Below are positions 1-9,574 of a stretch of 64,000 nt of DNA, in pieces (within the stretch, counting starts at the first letter, position 1; each line of letters opens with the position of its first letter). This DNA is from Shinisaurus crocodilurus (Eukaryota > Chordata > Lepidosauria > Squamata > Shinisauridae). Both the position numbers and the translations under genes were made by a program. Below the pieces are notes generated by a model, which saw only the letters and a program-made list of their open reading frames with translations, was not told the origin of the DNA and made no database searches. Location of the stretch: contig CM037876.1 of assembly GCA_021292165.1 (NCBI GenBank), forward strand, positions 37,120,075-37,184,074, in the 5' to 3' direction.

Positions 1-31
1 AAGTCAGTCTGGAAGCACCTTGAAAACAATG
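1..31 (+). mobile_element. CR1 LINE fragment, left piece of interrupted copy
   Basis: This short piece matches the RT region of the CR1 copies elsewhere in the window (the stretch coding for SVCKHLENNA, seen in reverse near 41050). It stops where a minus-strand CR1 3' end begins, and the same plus-strand CR1 resumes near 441. The two pieces are therefore one older element cut by a younger insertion. The window starts inside it. Confidence 0.75.
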
Positions 32-443
32 AATCATAGAATCTACTATGAATCTTCTATGAATCTACATAGAATGTAGAATCTACTATGAATCTTCTAT
101 GAATCTACATAGAATCTTCTATGATTCTTCTATGATTCATAGAATCATAGAAAAGTAGAGTTGGAAGGGGCCTACAAGGCCATCGAGTCCAACCCCCTGC
201 TCAATGCAGGAATCCAGGTCAAAGCATCTCTGACAGATGTCTGTCCAGCTAAACATGCCCAGTTCTTTCAGTCTCTCCTCATAGGGCCTTGTTTCTAGTC
301 CCTTTATCATCCTTGTTGCCCTCCTCTGAACCCTCTCCAGTTTGTCTATGTCCTTCTTAAAGTGAGGTGCCCAGAACTGGACACAGTACTCAAGATGAGG
401 CCTAACCAGTGCCGAGTAAAGGGGAATTATCACTTCCCGCGAT
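32..443 (-). mobile_element. CR1 LINE 3' end inserted in an older CR1
   Basis: This is a 5'-truncated CR1 copy holding the RT C-terminus and 3' UTR. The reading frame at 137-433 encodes [20 protein letters not shown] and [17 protein letters not shown], which are shared with the CR1 copy at 39784. The CR1-type 3' tail of ATTCTATG-like octamers lies at 32-150 and is expanded into two 40-bp units (38-77 and 78-117). It lies inside a plus-strand CR1 (1-31 and 441-1690), so it is the younger of the two. A target duplication is not evident, which is common for CR1. Confidence 0.85.
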
Positions 444-1690
444 TACTAGAAACCAACATGGATTTGTCAAGAACAACTCCTGCCAGACTAATCTGATCTC
501 ATTTTTTGATCAACCTCGCTTGTGGACTGTGGGAATGCTGTGGACATAATATATCTTGAATTCAGCAAAGCTTTCAACAAAGTGCCTCATGGCATCCTGA
601 TTAGCAAGCTGGCTAAAAGTGGGCTAGATCAGGTGGATCCATAATTGGCTACAGAATCGAACTCAAAGAGTGCTTATGGTTCCTTCTCAAAATGGGGAGA
701 GGTAACGAGCGGGGTACCGCAGGGCTCAGACCTGGGCCCAGTGCTCTTCAACATTTTTATTAATGACTTGGATGACGAGGTGCAGGGAATGTTTATCAAA
801 TTTGCAGATGACACAAAATTGGGTGGAATAGCTAATACCCAGGAAGAGAGAAACAAAATTCAAAGTGATCTCGATAGGCTGGAGTGCTGGGCTGAAAACA
901 ACAGAATGAAATTTAATAGGGATAAATACCAAGTGCTGCACCTAGGAAAAAGAAACCAAATGTACAGTTACAGGATGGGGGATACTTGGCTCAACAGTAC
1001 TACAAGCGAGAAGCATCTTGGAGTTGTTGTAGATCACAAGCTGAATATGAGCAAGCAATGTGATGTGGATGCAAAAAAGGCAAATGCTATTTTGGGCTGC
1101 ATTAATAGAAATATAGCTTCCAAATCGCGTGAAGTACTAGTTCCCCTCTACTCAGCACTGGTTAAGCCTCATCTTGAGTCCTGCATCCAGTTCTGGGCAC
1201 CACACTTTAAGAAGGATGTAGACAAACTGGAAAGGGTTCAGAGGAGGGCAACAGAGATGATCAGGGGACTGGAAACAAAGCCCTATGAGGAGAAACTGAA
1301 AGAAGTGGGCATGTTTAGCCTTCAGAAGAGATGACTGAGGGGAGATATGATAGCACCCTTCAAGTACTTGAAAGGTTGTCAGATGGAGGAGGGCCAGGAT
1401 CTCTTCTTGATCATCCCAGATTGCAGGACAAGGACTCAAGTTACAGGAATAATGGGCTCAAGTTACAGGAAGCCAGATTCCACCTGGACATTAGGAAAAT
1501 TTTCCTGACCATTAGAGCAACCAACTACCTAGGGACGTAGTGCCCTCTCCCAAGCTGGAGGCATTAAAGGTGTAGCTGCATAGCTATCTGTCAGGGAAGC
1601 TTTGACTTGGATTCCTGCATTGGGGTGGGGGTGGGGTTTGGACTCCATGGTCTTATAGGATCCTTCCAACTCTACTATTCTATTATTCAT
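441..1690 (+). mobile_element. CR1 LINE, right piece (RT to 3' end)
   Basis: This is the continuation of the plus-strand CR1 that starts at 1. It runs from the RT fingers/palm region to a typical CR1 3' UTR (ggactccatggtcttatagg) that ends in octamer-like CTATTCTATTATTC near 1690. It is diverged and has several frame breaks. The 3' UTR is in inverted orientation to the same segment at 137-443. Confidence 0.85.
445..1520 (+). pseudogene. CR1 ORF2 reverse transcriptase remnant
   Basis: This is the degraded C-terminal half of a CR1 ORF2 protein, which would carry out target-primed reverse transcription. The palm motifs GVPQGSDLGPVLFNIF and FADDTKLGG are readable in an open stretch at 645-1334. 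The thumb region and the conserved [19 protein letters not shown] segment follow. Upstream (445-640) the frame is shifted, and LDFSKAFDKVPH is only partly readable. The open stretch ends at an in-frame TGA at 1332-1334, where related copies have an arginine codon (CGA to TGA); the same frame continues beyond it. It is not functional. Confidence 0.85.
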
Positions 1691-2019
1691 TTCCTTTCTT
1701 AAGTTCTCAGTTGCCTTTGTATTCCACCAAGCAACTGTAATGGGCTTTAGCAATTAAAAAAATGGTTGTAAGACAGTTCCACAACTACTTTTAGAAATGA
1801 CCCATTTAAAGAAATGTTAATATTTTCTTTTTTTAATATTCCTTTTCATTTTGTATAATGTTCTTTTGTTTGTGTACCGTAATATAATTTTTACATGTCC
1901 ATCTACATAAAATTTTAACCCTTCCTTTGGCATTCCTCTTTCATGTCAAATTTAAGTATTTTTAATTTATTTCAGTGGGTGTGTTATGCAACTACTAAAA
2001 CGTTTTCCAATTAATACAG
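1691..2019. other. AT-rich spacer, no gene seen
   Basis: This is AT-rich sequence with T-runs between the CR1 end and the 5S-like SINE. I see no reading frame, repeat family or signal that I can support. Confidence 0.5.
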
Positions 2020-2151
2020 GCCTGTGGCTTACGCTGGCTCAGCTTGTCTGAGTGTGGAAAGCTAAGCAGGGTCAGGCCTGGTTATTACTTGGATGGGAGA
2101 CCCCTCCTTTAGTGTCCTGCATTGAGCAGGGGGTTGGACTCGATAGCCTTG

Positions 2152-3760
2152 TCATCATCAGGCGATCACTCGTGACCGAGTAAGATTGTCTTCCGGGATA
2201 AAAGGAGGAAATTCTAAAGAAGATTGTGTAGACTCTAGCGATGGGTCCGTAAGTGACTGTGGAGGCCAATTCTAGATCCACACAGCTTCCCACAGTGAGG
2301 ACACAGGTTACCAGATAGAAGATGGTCCTGTAAAGGATTCATTTGACGTGCTTTTCGCTTAGCACGTTTCTCCCTTTCACCTTGCACTCGGGCTTCTTCA
2401 AAGTCCATGGAACCTTTGTGAAAGGCCAACCTCCATTTAGATCGTTCATGGGCCAGAGCTTCCCAGTTTTCGATGTTTATATTGCATTTTTTTAGATTAG
2501 CCTTATGAACATCTTTAAACCTCTTATATTGACCACCGATATTCCGCTTTCCATCCTTGAGTTGGGAGTAAAGTAACTGCTTTGGGAGACGGCAGTCAGG
2601 CATTCGAACAACATGACCGGTCCACTGAAGTTGGCGCTGAAGGATCATTTTTTCAATGCTAGTAGTCTTTGCTTCTTCCAGTACACTGACATTTGTTCGC
2701 CTATCTTCCCAAGTAATTTGCAGGATTTTCCGGAGGCAACGTTGATGAAACCTTTCAAGGAGGTGGAAGTGACGTTTATAGATAGTCCATGTTTCGCAGG
2801 CATACAATAAAGTTGGTAATACAATGGCTTCATAAACCAGTGTTTTGGTCTTCTTACAAATATCCCGATCCTCGAACACTCTATGTTTCATTCGAGAAAA
2901 CGCGGCACTTGCGGAGCTCAGACGATGCTGGATTTCACTGTCGATGTTAGCTGTAACAGAAAGATAGCTGCCAAGATAGAGAAAATGATCGACATTTTCC
3001 AGTATTGTCCCACCAAGCTGGATAGATGGCATCACCAAAGGATTGGCTTGCACTTGCTAATGAAGCACTTTGGTTTTTTTGATGTTAAGTGAGAGACCAA
3101 GTTTTTCGTATGCTTCTGCAAAAGCATTTAGGATAGTTTGGAGATCATCCTCTGAATGTGCGGAGACCACATTATCATCAGCATACTGAAGTTCCACAAC
3201 GGAGGTTGTAATTACCTTACTTTTTGCTTTCAGCCTGCTGAGATTAAAAAGCTTTCCATCTGTTCGATATATAATTCCCACACCGGTGGGAAGTTTCCCC
3301 TTGACAAGATGTAAAACCATGGCGATGAAAATGGCAAATAATGTTGGGGCGATAACACATCCCTGTTTAACACCTGATCCCACTTTAAATGGAGCACCAT
3401 GAGAACCGTTGTTGTCCAAAACCGTTGCCGTCATGTTGTCATGGAGAAGTCGCAAGATATTCACAAATTTATTGGGGCATCCAATTTTCATAAGGATAGT
3501 CCAGAGAGCTGTACGGTCTACAGTATCAAAGGCCTTAGCCAAATCGATAAATGCCATATAAAGGGGTTGATTTTGCTCCCGGCATTTTTCTTGGAGCTGA
3601 CGTGCAGTAAAAATCATGTCTACTGTCCCTCTAGAGGGGCGGAAACCATATTGAGTTTCAGGGAGGATCTCTTCTGAAATAGATAGAAGACGGTTTGCGA
3701 GAATCCTAGCAAATATTTTACCTGCGGTTGCTAAGAGAGAAATGCCCCAATAGTTTCCAC
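2152..3760 (-). mobile_element. 5'-truncated non-LTR retrotransposon with C-terminal C2H2 finger
   Basis: This 1609-bp insertion splits the CR1-like tail of the SINE. The 7-bp target duplication AGCCTTG is at 2145-2151 and 3761-3767. The element's 3' end, read on the minus strand, finishes in a TGATGATGA-like tail at 2152-2161. It codes for the C-terminal part of an RT followed by a zinc finger. The layout (APE-less fragment, RT, long C-terminal region, CxxC-x12-H-x3-H) resembles Ingi/Vingi- or RTE-related LINEs. I cannot place it in a clade without a phylogeny. Confidence 0.8.
2235..3760 (-). pseudogene. RT and C2H2-finger protein of the inserted LINE, one stop
   Basis: One reading frame runs from the truncation point to 2235. 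It enters inside the RT (LPETQYGFRPSRGTVD), passes the palm Asp motif AFIDLAKAFDTVDR, VGSGVKQGCVIAPTLF and the catalytic LQYADDNVV. It then meets a single in-frame TAG at 3057-3059, after KTKVLH. Beyond the stop the same frame continues with LYLGSYLSVTANIDSE, CLRKILQITWEDRRTNVSVL and HVVRMPDCRLPKQLLYSQL. It ends with the finger CPHCGKLCGSRIGLHSHLRT plus His. The endonuclease domain is absent because of 5' truncation. A single nonsense codon over about 500 codons indicates a fairly recent insertion. Confidence 0.85.
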
Positions 3761-3799
3761 AGCCTTGTAGGCCTCTTCTAACTCTATGATCCTATGATC

Positions 3800-5607
3800 T
3801 AATAGGTAGCTGGCTAGAGTGGATCCTGAAGGAAGCAAAGTAACCAAAGGAGTTTAAGAAATTAGTAACTAGTAAGTGTTCTTTCAGTTTCCAGAATTCC
3901 TACTGGATAATCCTTGCAGCCACACCTTTATCCTACAGTCAAATTTCCTCATGACTTTAGTACTTCTCAAAGACTTTCCACTGGAGTTAAGTCTGCTAAC
4001 CTGAAATAGAACAGGAAACATAAGATGCCACTTCTTGGGGTTAGTCTTCCCAAGGGAAGACACACATAGGATTGCTTTGCAAAATGCATCACTTTGGCTG
4101 GATTTCATTTCCCCTACTTAAAAAAAGGGGGGGGGTACTGTAATGGTAAACCTTCAGTTTTTATAGTTGTTTATTTTCTATTCCTAATGTGGAAACACGG
4201 GTGCTTAAAAAGCAAAGGAATTACAACTGGATGGAAGAAACGATATGTCCCCCGGTATGGGAAAGAAACCTGTGCGCAGTGAAGTTGAAGCACTTTAAGA
4301 CCCAGAAGCGCCCTTATGGTCTGCAGTTGATGAAGCAGACAGGTTTCCTAGCGGAATGTCAAAAAGGACTGCACCACCGAGAAGTGGAGAGGAGGGGGGA
4401 TATTCTTTTTAATCGATCTAGATAGGATGCTCTATACACTGAATGCTCAGTGTTGAAACAGGATTAAGAAAAAGAAGAGCTTTTTTTTTTTAAAGAAACA
4501 GTTGGAGGGATTCGCTTAGGCCAAGCGTGAGTTCTGAAATCAATTCATCCCTTTTGATGTACTTAGACAAGGACTCTCGGAGTTGGGACATTCGGCTCCC
4601 CCTCACCTTTTGTGAGCCTCACTTTAAATGATCCCCATGTCTAGATTGTTCTGTAAACTGAGGTATGAATGAAATGACGTCACACTCAGGAGAGTGCTCG
4701 AGAGAGGAGGGGAGCCGGATGGAAAACTCCAGGGTGCTTAGCCGCTGACTCCGGCTTGTGTGCCGGAGACGTGTTCTGTGCAAATCACCCGATACGTAAT
4801 GATGGTGGTCATGTGGCTAAATTACAACCCCCCTAAAAAACTGGATTTTTGCAGGGCGACCCTAACCGCGTTTAGTCACCCGAAAATCCCATTAATTTCA
4901 GTAGGATGAGTTTTCCAAATAAGTTTGCTTAGCCTCGCAGCTTTAAATGTTCATCTTTACTTCCACAGAGGAAATGGCTATAAAGAAGCTCTCCTAAGCA
5001 AACTGTAGGTAGGACGATGGCCGACGTCTCTTGTAGCTGCCCCCTTGAACAGTGGCTGGATTTGCAGCAATTAGCAGCAGCTCAGTGGTTTCCTTCCATA
5101 TCGTGAAAATGTGCGCCTGCTGATTTTTGAATAACAAATCGATGCTAAAGGAACATAGCCCTCCCTCCCGGTGCCTCTCCCCCTCCTCTCAAGTGGCCAG
5201 TCTTCGTTGCTCAGAGATGATTTGTTTGTTACTCAACTGACGTAGCTGCTCAGTTATAACCAACCTGTTACACATTAGTATATTACTTTCTTATAGCTAG
5301 CTGGCCGGCTGAATTTGCAATCTGCAAACCAGTTGGACTGGATTACTTGGACTTAAGCCAGTTTACTTAATGCAGCTGAACCAGTATCAGTTTAAATAGT
5401 TTGGAGATGGTGCCTTTCTTTCTGCATTTTAACTCTAACACATTAACGGCCTGATCCAAAACATGCCTACTTAAAGTAAATCCCACTGATTGACTGGAAA
5501 ATCTAGTAAGTAAACTTACAATAAACTGTTTTTGCTATGTTTTTATTGAAAAGGAAATGTTTTGAGCAGGTAGCTTACACAACTAAGTTTTCTGACCCAC
5601 TGAGATA
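3800..5607. other. Repeat-poor block, no gene recognised
   Basis: I find no convincing TE or coding exon in this 1.8 kb. It holds a palindromic CRE, TGACGTCA, at 4675-4682. It also holds a perfect 7-bp stem, CTCCGGC and GCCGGAG, with a 6-nt loop at 4749-4768, and a second CRE-half-like tgacgtag near 5240. Short reading frames here look like chance. It could be single-copy regulatory or intronic sequence. Confidence 0.4.
4675..4682. promoter_or_regulatory. Palindromic CRE motif TGACGTCA
   Basis: This is an exact match to the CREB/ATF consensus palindrome in a repeat-poor segment. Function is unproven, because single 8-mers occur by chance about once per 65 kb. Confidence 0.25.
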
Positions 5608-6115
5608 TATTATTATTATTATTATTGTTGTTGTTGTTGTTATTATTGTTATTATTATTATTTTCATTTCTATACTGCCCAATAGTCGAAGCTCTCTGGG
5701 AGGTTTATAAAATTTTACAATAAAATACAATTTTACAATAAAATACAATATAAAAATAAAAACATTTTTAAAATAATTTTAAAATTACTAAAATAGCTAA
5801 AACAAGATTATAAAAAGTAGACTGGTTTGTTTAAAAAAAGGTGACACAACCACCACCCCATGTGCTATTTGGAGCTGTTAAATGCCTCAGCATAGAGGGC
5901 AGTCTTAACCTGACGCTGAAAGGATAGTAAAGTTGGTGCCAGATGGGTCTCAGTGGGGAGCCTGTTCCACAGTTGTGGGGCTACCACAGAAAAGACCCTC
6001 CCCCTTGTTGCCACCTTCCAAGCCTCCCTAGGGGGCGGCAGTCGGAGGAAGGACCCAGATGTTGGCCATCACCACCAATGTATTGATAGCTTGTTTTTGC
6101 AGTCCCACCAACAGG
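5608..6115 (-). mobile_element. L2-like LINE 3' end, type B tail
   Basis: The element begins, in reverse, with an (ATT/GTT)n tract at 5608-5662. Then comes the type B tail tactgcccaatagtcgaagc with tctctgggaggt, which also ends the plus-strand element at 32230-32287. Positions 5880-6100 match the conserved RT C-terminal end seen near 31920-32040 (lacking open coding). It is 5'-truncated, and another L2 lies directly beside it at 6166. Confidence 0.75.
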
Positions 6116-6165
6116 CAGCAAAACTATGGGGTTTATCTAGCACTATATATGGCTGGTTAACTGTG

Positions 6166-8197
6166 TTTATTTATTATTTATTTATTTATTATATTTATCA
6201 ATCGCCCATCTGGCCGGTCACCCGGCCACCCTGGGCGATGTACAATTAAAATACAATAAAACACAATAAAACATAATAATTAAAACAATATAAAAAATTC
6301 TCATTAAAAACCTAACCCACCCCATATTCCCGCCTGAACAGCCATGTTTTTAATGCACGGCGGAAGCTCATCACGGAGGGGGCATGGCGAAGGTCACTAG
6401 GGAGGGAGTTCCATAATGTGGGGGCCGCCACAGAGAAGGCCCTCTTCCTAGTCCCCACCAGCCTGGCTGCTCTGGCTGATGGGATAAGGAGAAGGCCGTC
6501 CGTGGCAGTCCTTGTTGAGCGGCCTACTTGATGTTGCTGGAGGCGCTCCTTGAGATAAGCTGGGCCGGAGCCGTGTAGGGTTTTAAAGGTCAAAACCAAC
6601 ACCTTGAATTCGGCTCGGCAAGCAACTGGTAGCCAGTGCAACTCATTAAGCACTGGCGTGATGTGATCACGCCGGCGGCTGCCCTTAATCAGGCGAGCCG
6701 CCGCGTTCTGTACCAGCTGAAGCTTCCGGACCGTCTTCAAGGGTAACCCCACGTAGAGCGCATTACAGTAGTCTAGGCGAGAGGAGACCAAGGCATGAAC
6801 CACTGATGGGAGCAGGTGATTAGGAAGGTAGGGGCGCAGCTGCCGTATCAGATGGAGTAGATACAGCGCTGCCCGGCTCACAGCTGCCACCTGAGCCTCC
6901 ATGGACAGCTGGGAGTCTAGAATGACCCCCAAGCTGCGGACCTGGTCCTTCAGGGGTAGATGTACCCCATTCAGCACCAGGTCAACATCCCCTAACCTTC
7001 CCTTGTCCCCCACCAGAAGTACCTCGGTCTTGTCCGGATTCAGTTTCAGCATGTTCCTTCCCATCCAGCCAGCCACTGACTCCAGGCACTTGGACAGGGT
7101 CTCAACGGCCAACCTCGGTGAGGACTTGAAACAGAGGTAGAGCTGCGTGTCATCCGCATACTGATGACACTGCACCCCAAACCTCCTGATGATAGCTCCC
7201 AGCGGCTTGAGGTAGATGTTGAATAACATCGGGGAGAGGATGGAACCCTGCGGCACTCCACAAGTGAGCAGCCGAGGGTCCGAAGCCTCCTCCCCGAGAA
7301 CTACCCTCTGATACCTTCCAGAGAGGAAGGACCGGAACCACTGCAATACAGTGCCTCCCAAGCCCAACCCCTCCAGACGGTCCAGGAGGATACCGTGGTC
7401 AACGGTATCAAAAGCCGCTGAGAGATCGAGGAGGACTAGAAAGGAGCATTCGCCCCTATCCAAAGCCCTCCTCATATCATCCACCAAGGCGACCAAGGCC
7501 GTCTCCGTCCCATGTCCAGACCTGAAGCCCGACTGGCACGAATCCAAATAATCGGCTTCATCCAAGTGTGCCTTCAACTGAGCACCCACCACCCGCTCGA
7601 TCACCTTGCCCAGAAATGGTAAATTGGAGACTGGGCGAAAGTTGTTTAAATCCTGGGGATCCAAGGAGGGCTTCTTCAGAAGCGGTCTTATTACTGCCTC
7701 CTTGAGGGCTGATGGCATCACTCCCTCCTCGAGGGAGGCATTCACCACTGCCTTGATCCCCTCACCCAGTCTCTCCCTGCAGCTCATGATGAGCCAGGAT
7801 GGGCAAGGGTCAAACAAGCAGGTGGTCGGCCTCACAGATGAAAGCACCTTGTCCACTTCATCAGAAGGAAGAAGCCGAAACCGATCCCACAAAACCGGTC
7901 TGCCATTGACCTCCTCCCGCTCACTCCCTGTGTCCACGACGTACGATATCCCACTCCTAATCCGATCAATTTTATCTGCGAAGTGCTTCGCTAAAGCCTC
8001 ACAGGAGGCTTTTGACTGTTCCAGTGGGTCCGGAGCGACTGGACCGACCAGACTCCGGACCACTTGGAACAGCCTCCTGGGGCAGCACTCGGCAGACGCA
8101 ATGGAGGCAGCATAGAAATTCTTTTTTGCTGCCTTCACCGCCACCCGGTAGGCTGAAGATGCAGCTCTAACCCGTGTTCGATCGTCTTCGGATCGTG
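6166..8197 (-). mobile_element. L2-like LINE, type A tail, 5'-truncated, ORF open
   Basis: The 3' end is an ATTT-rich tract followed by the type A tail (atcgcccatctggccggtca, ccctgggcgatgtacaatta). The body encodes an uninterrupted RT at 6312-8144. The element stops near 8197, before the endonuclease region, so it is 5'-truncated. Type A copies recur at 9575-9974 and 33609-34237. Confidence 0.85.
6312..8144 (-). CDS. L2-like reverse transcriptase, 610 codons, open
   Basis: This frame encodes an RNA-dependent DNA polymerase of an L2-clade (Jockey superfamily) LINE, acting in target-primed reverse transcription. The RT spans about residues 150-420. It includes RPLLKKPSLDPQDLNNFRPV (153-172), motif A LLDLSAAFDTVDH with catalytic Asp about 240, GVPQGSILSPMLFNIY (296-311), and motif C YADD at 329-332. 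The C-terminal region has the SRLDYCNALYVGLP and TLWNSLPSDLRHA segments typical of the family and ends at REYGVG. The first methionine is internal: the autonomous protein would have an N-terminal AP endonuclease, which is missing here. No stop or frameshift occurs, which suggests a young copy, but it could not mobilise itself. Confidence 0.88.
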   Translation of the reverse strand: MAVKAAKKNFYAASIASAECCPRRLFQVVRSLVGPVAPDPLEQSKASCEALAKHFADKIDRIRSGISYVVDTGSEREEVNGRPVLWDRFRLLPSDEVDKVLSSVRPTTCLFDPCPSWLIMSCRERLGEGIKAVVNASLEEGVMPSALKEAVIRPLLKKPSLDPQDLNNFRPVSNLPFLGKVIERVVGAQLKAHLDEADYLDSCQSGFRSGHGTETALVALVDDMRRALDRGECSFLVLLDLSAAFDTVDHGILLDRLEGLGLGGTVLQWFRSFLSGRYQRVVLGEEASDPRLLTCGVPQGSILSPMLFNIYLKPLGAIIRRFGVQCHQYADDTQLYLCFKSSPRLAVETLSKCLESVAGWMGRNMLKLNPDKTEVLLVGDKGRLGDVDLVLNGVHLPLKDQVRSLGVILDSQLSMEAQVAAVSRAALYLLHLIRQLRPYLPNHLLPSVVHALVSSRLDYCNALYVGLPLKTVRKLQLVQNAAARLIKGSRRRDHITPVLNELHWLPVACRAEFKVLVLTFKTLHGSGPAYLKERLQQHQVGRSTRTATDGLLLIPSARAARLVGTRKRAFSVAAPTLWNSLPSDLRHAPSVMSFRRALKTWLFRREYGVG

Positions 8198-8229
8198 TTC
8201 AGCGTGATGACCATCAAGGTAGGTGTCCA

Positions 8230-8368
8230 GAGCAATGATCTGCAGGCACATGATGCAGCAACCTTGCTGAACCTAAGCCAGTCTTGGTCTGGTCAGTGCC
8301 TGTATGGAAGACCAGCTAGAAATCCTATATATGCTGCCTTAAGAAGAAAAGAAAGGATATAAATATAA
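8230..8368 (+). mobile_element. Diverged SINE with 5S rRNA-like region, non-CR1 tail
   Basis: Positions 8265-8330 align with the 5S internal control region: ctaagcc, then ggtctggtcagtgcctgtat and ggaagacc, against the canonical ctaagcagggtcgggcctgg and gatgggagacc. The similarity appears to continue into aaatcc. The tail is atgctgccttaagaag with ggatataaat, like the end of the tRNA SINE at 34449, and not CR1. It starts about 30 bp past the L2 truncation point. It is old and moderately certain. Confidence 0.5.
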
Positions 8369-8427
8369 GTTTACAGGATTAGGTTTTAGGCTACAATTGC
8401 TAGTGTGGGATAATTGCTATGGAGTGA

Positions 8428-8960
8428 CACATGCCGTAGTCACCTCCCAGTTAGACTACTGCAGTGCAGTCTACATGGGGCTGCCCTTGAAGTGTGTTCA
8501 GAAACTGCAGCTGATGCAAAATAAGGCAGCCAGACTTGTCTGTTGTGTGTTATTTGGACCATATTAAACCAGTCCGTTGCTGCACAGGCTTGCCATTTCA
8601 TTTACTGGCAAGAAAGTGCTGTTTCTTGCCAGTAAAGCACAAAATGGCTTGAGAACAGGATGTCTGATGGATATCCGATGCTTCCACATGAGCTTGCCTG
8701 TACTTTACAATTATCATCTGAAGCCCTGCTCTTTGTCTTCCAACCTTATTTGTGGTGTTATGGGAACCTGGGTTGGGGCCTTTTCTGTGGCAGTGCCCAG
8801 TCTGTGAAACTCCCTTCCCATGGGGAATTAGACTGGTTCCCTTTTGGTAACTGCTTGCCTTTTGGTTTAGCTTAACTATTTATGAGTTGATTACTGCTCT
8901 TGTTCCTAATCATATTGCTCTGCTTTTAAGCTTTTAAATAAATGCATGGGAACATAAAGG
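8428..8960 (+). mobile_element. L2-like RT C-terminal fragment
   Basis: The translated plus strand gives VTSQLDYCSAVYMGLPLK followed by VQKLQLMQNKAARLV, then a decayed VPSLWNSLP-like segment (near 8790-8815) and an AT-rich 3' end. These match residues 450-590 of the L2 RT at 6312-8144 in the opposite orientation. Multiple frame breaks show it is an old copy. Confidence 0.75.
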
Positions 8961-9574
8961 TAGCTCTAATCTGGGGAAAGTGGATGTGTTAGTAGGACAT
9001 CGTTTGCAAGTTAAAACTTCTCAGCCTGTAAAGAGAGGGGGAAATCCCAGAGGGAAAGGGGTCAGCCTTTCTAGGAGACATTTCTGTCCTCTGGGTTGAG
9101 CCTTGCAGCACCCACTTAGGTTCCCAGAATTTAAGTTAACAGCCCAATCCTATGCAGGTTTATCTGGAAATAAGGTCCCCTAAATTCAGTGGGATTTGCA
9201 GCTTAAGTCTTTGCAAGATTAGACTCCTGGAGTGCTGTGGGAGTAATTCTCCCAGAGGACTGATGGGGTTTATATTTTATAATCCTATCCCCACTTACTT
9301 GGAAGTCATTCCCACTGAAATGAAGTCAGGGATGACTTCTGAGTAAATATACATAGGAGTGGCTGCACACACTAGGTTTCACTTGGTTACAAGCTGAGCA
9401 GAGGGAAGCAGAGGGTGTTCTAAAGATGTGGTGGCAATGTGAGAAAAGCTAGATCCTTGCATTATTATTATTTTCAAACCTTTAAAATAGGCAGCATTCC
9501 TTCTGTGGCCACCTCAGGCCACTTAACCAATGCTTTCCTTACACCAAAGTGATCAGTGGGTGATCAGTTGTACC
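8961..9574. other. No gene; old interspersed repeat pieces
   Basis: Near 9145-9360 there are phrases such as cccaatcctatgcaggttta and aggtccc that resemble a diverged repeat seen again at 16025, 35395 and 51020. Otherwise I see nothing I can support. Confidence 0.4.

Larger units (their letters stand above)
2020..3799 (+). mobile_element. SINE with 5S rRNA-like head and CR1-like tail, split by a LINE
   Basis: Positions 2020-2102 match 5S rRNA and keep the internal control region: box A as gctaagcagggtc, the intermediate element as ggcctggtt, and box C as acttggatgggagacc. The tail (2103-2151, continuing at 3761-3799) is a CR1 3' end: tgcattgagcagggggttgg, then ctatgat octamers. The junction cccctcctttag follows box C directly. 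A second copy at 55537-55648 has the same junction and the same change gtgtggaa, where 5S has tctcggaa. A possible TSD is TAATA(C)AGG at 2013-2020 and TAATAGG just after 3799. The element would use Pol III transcription from the 5S control region and CR1 machinery for reverse transcription; this is inferred from the parts. A LINE at 2152-3760 interrupts it. Confidence 0.8.

Noticed and set aside
1..1690. 5' inversion (twin priming) of a single CR1
   Set aside because: The plus-strand part has its own complete 3' end and the segment is present twice, so two independent copies explain it better.
2020..2102. Functional 5S rRNA gene
   Set aside because: About a third of the 5S sequence is altered or missing, the 3' part is replaced by CR1 sequence, and a second copy has the same fusion. 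It is a SINE head.
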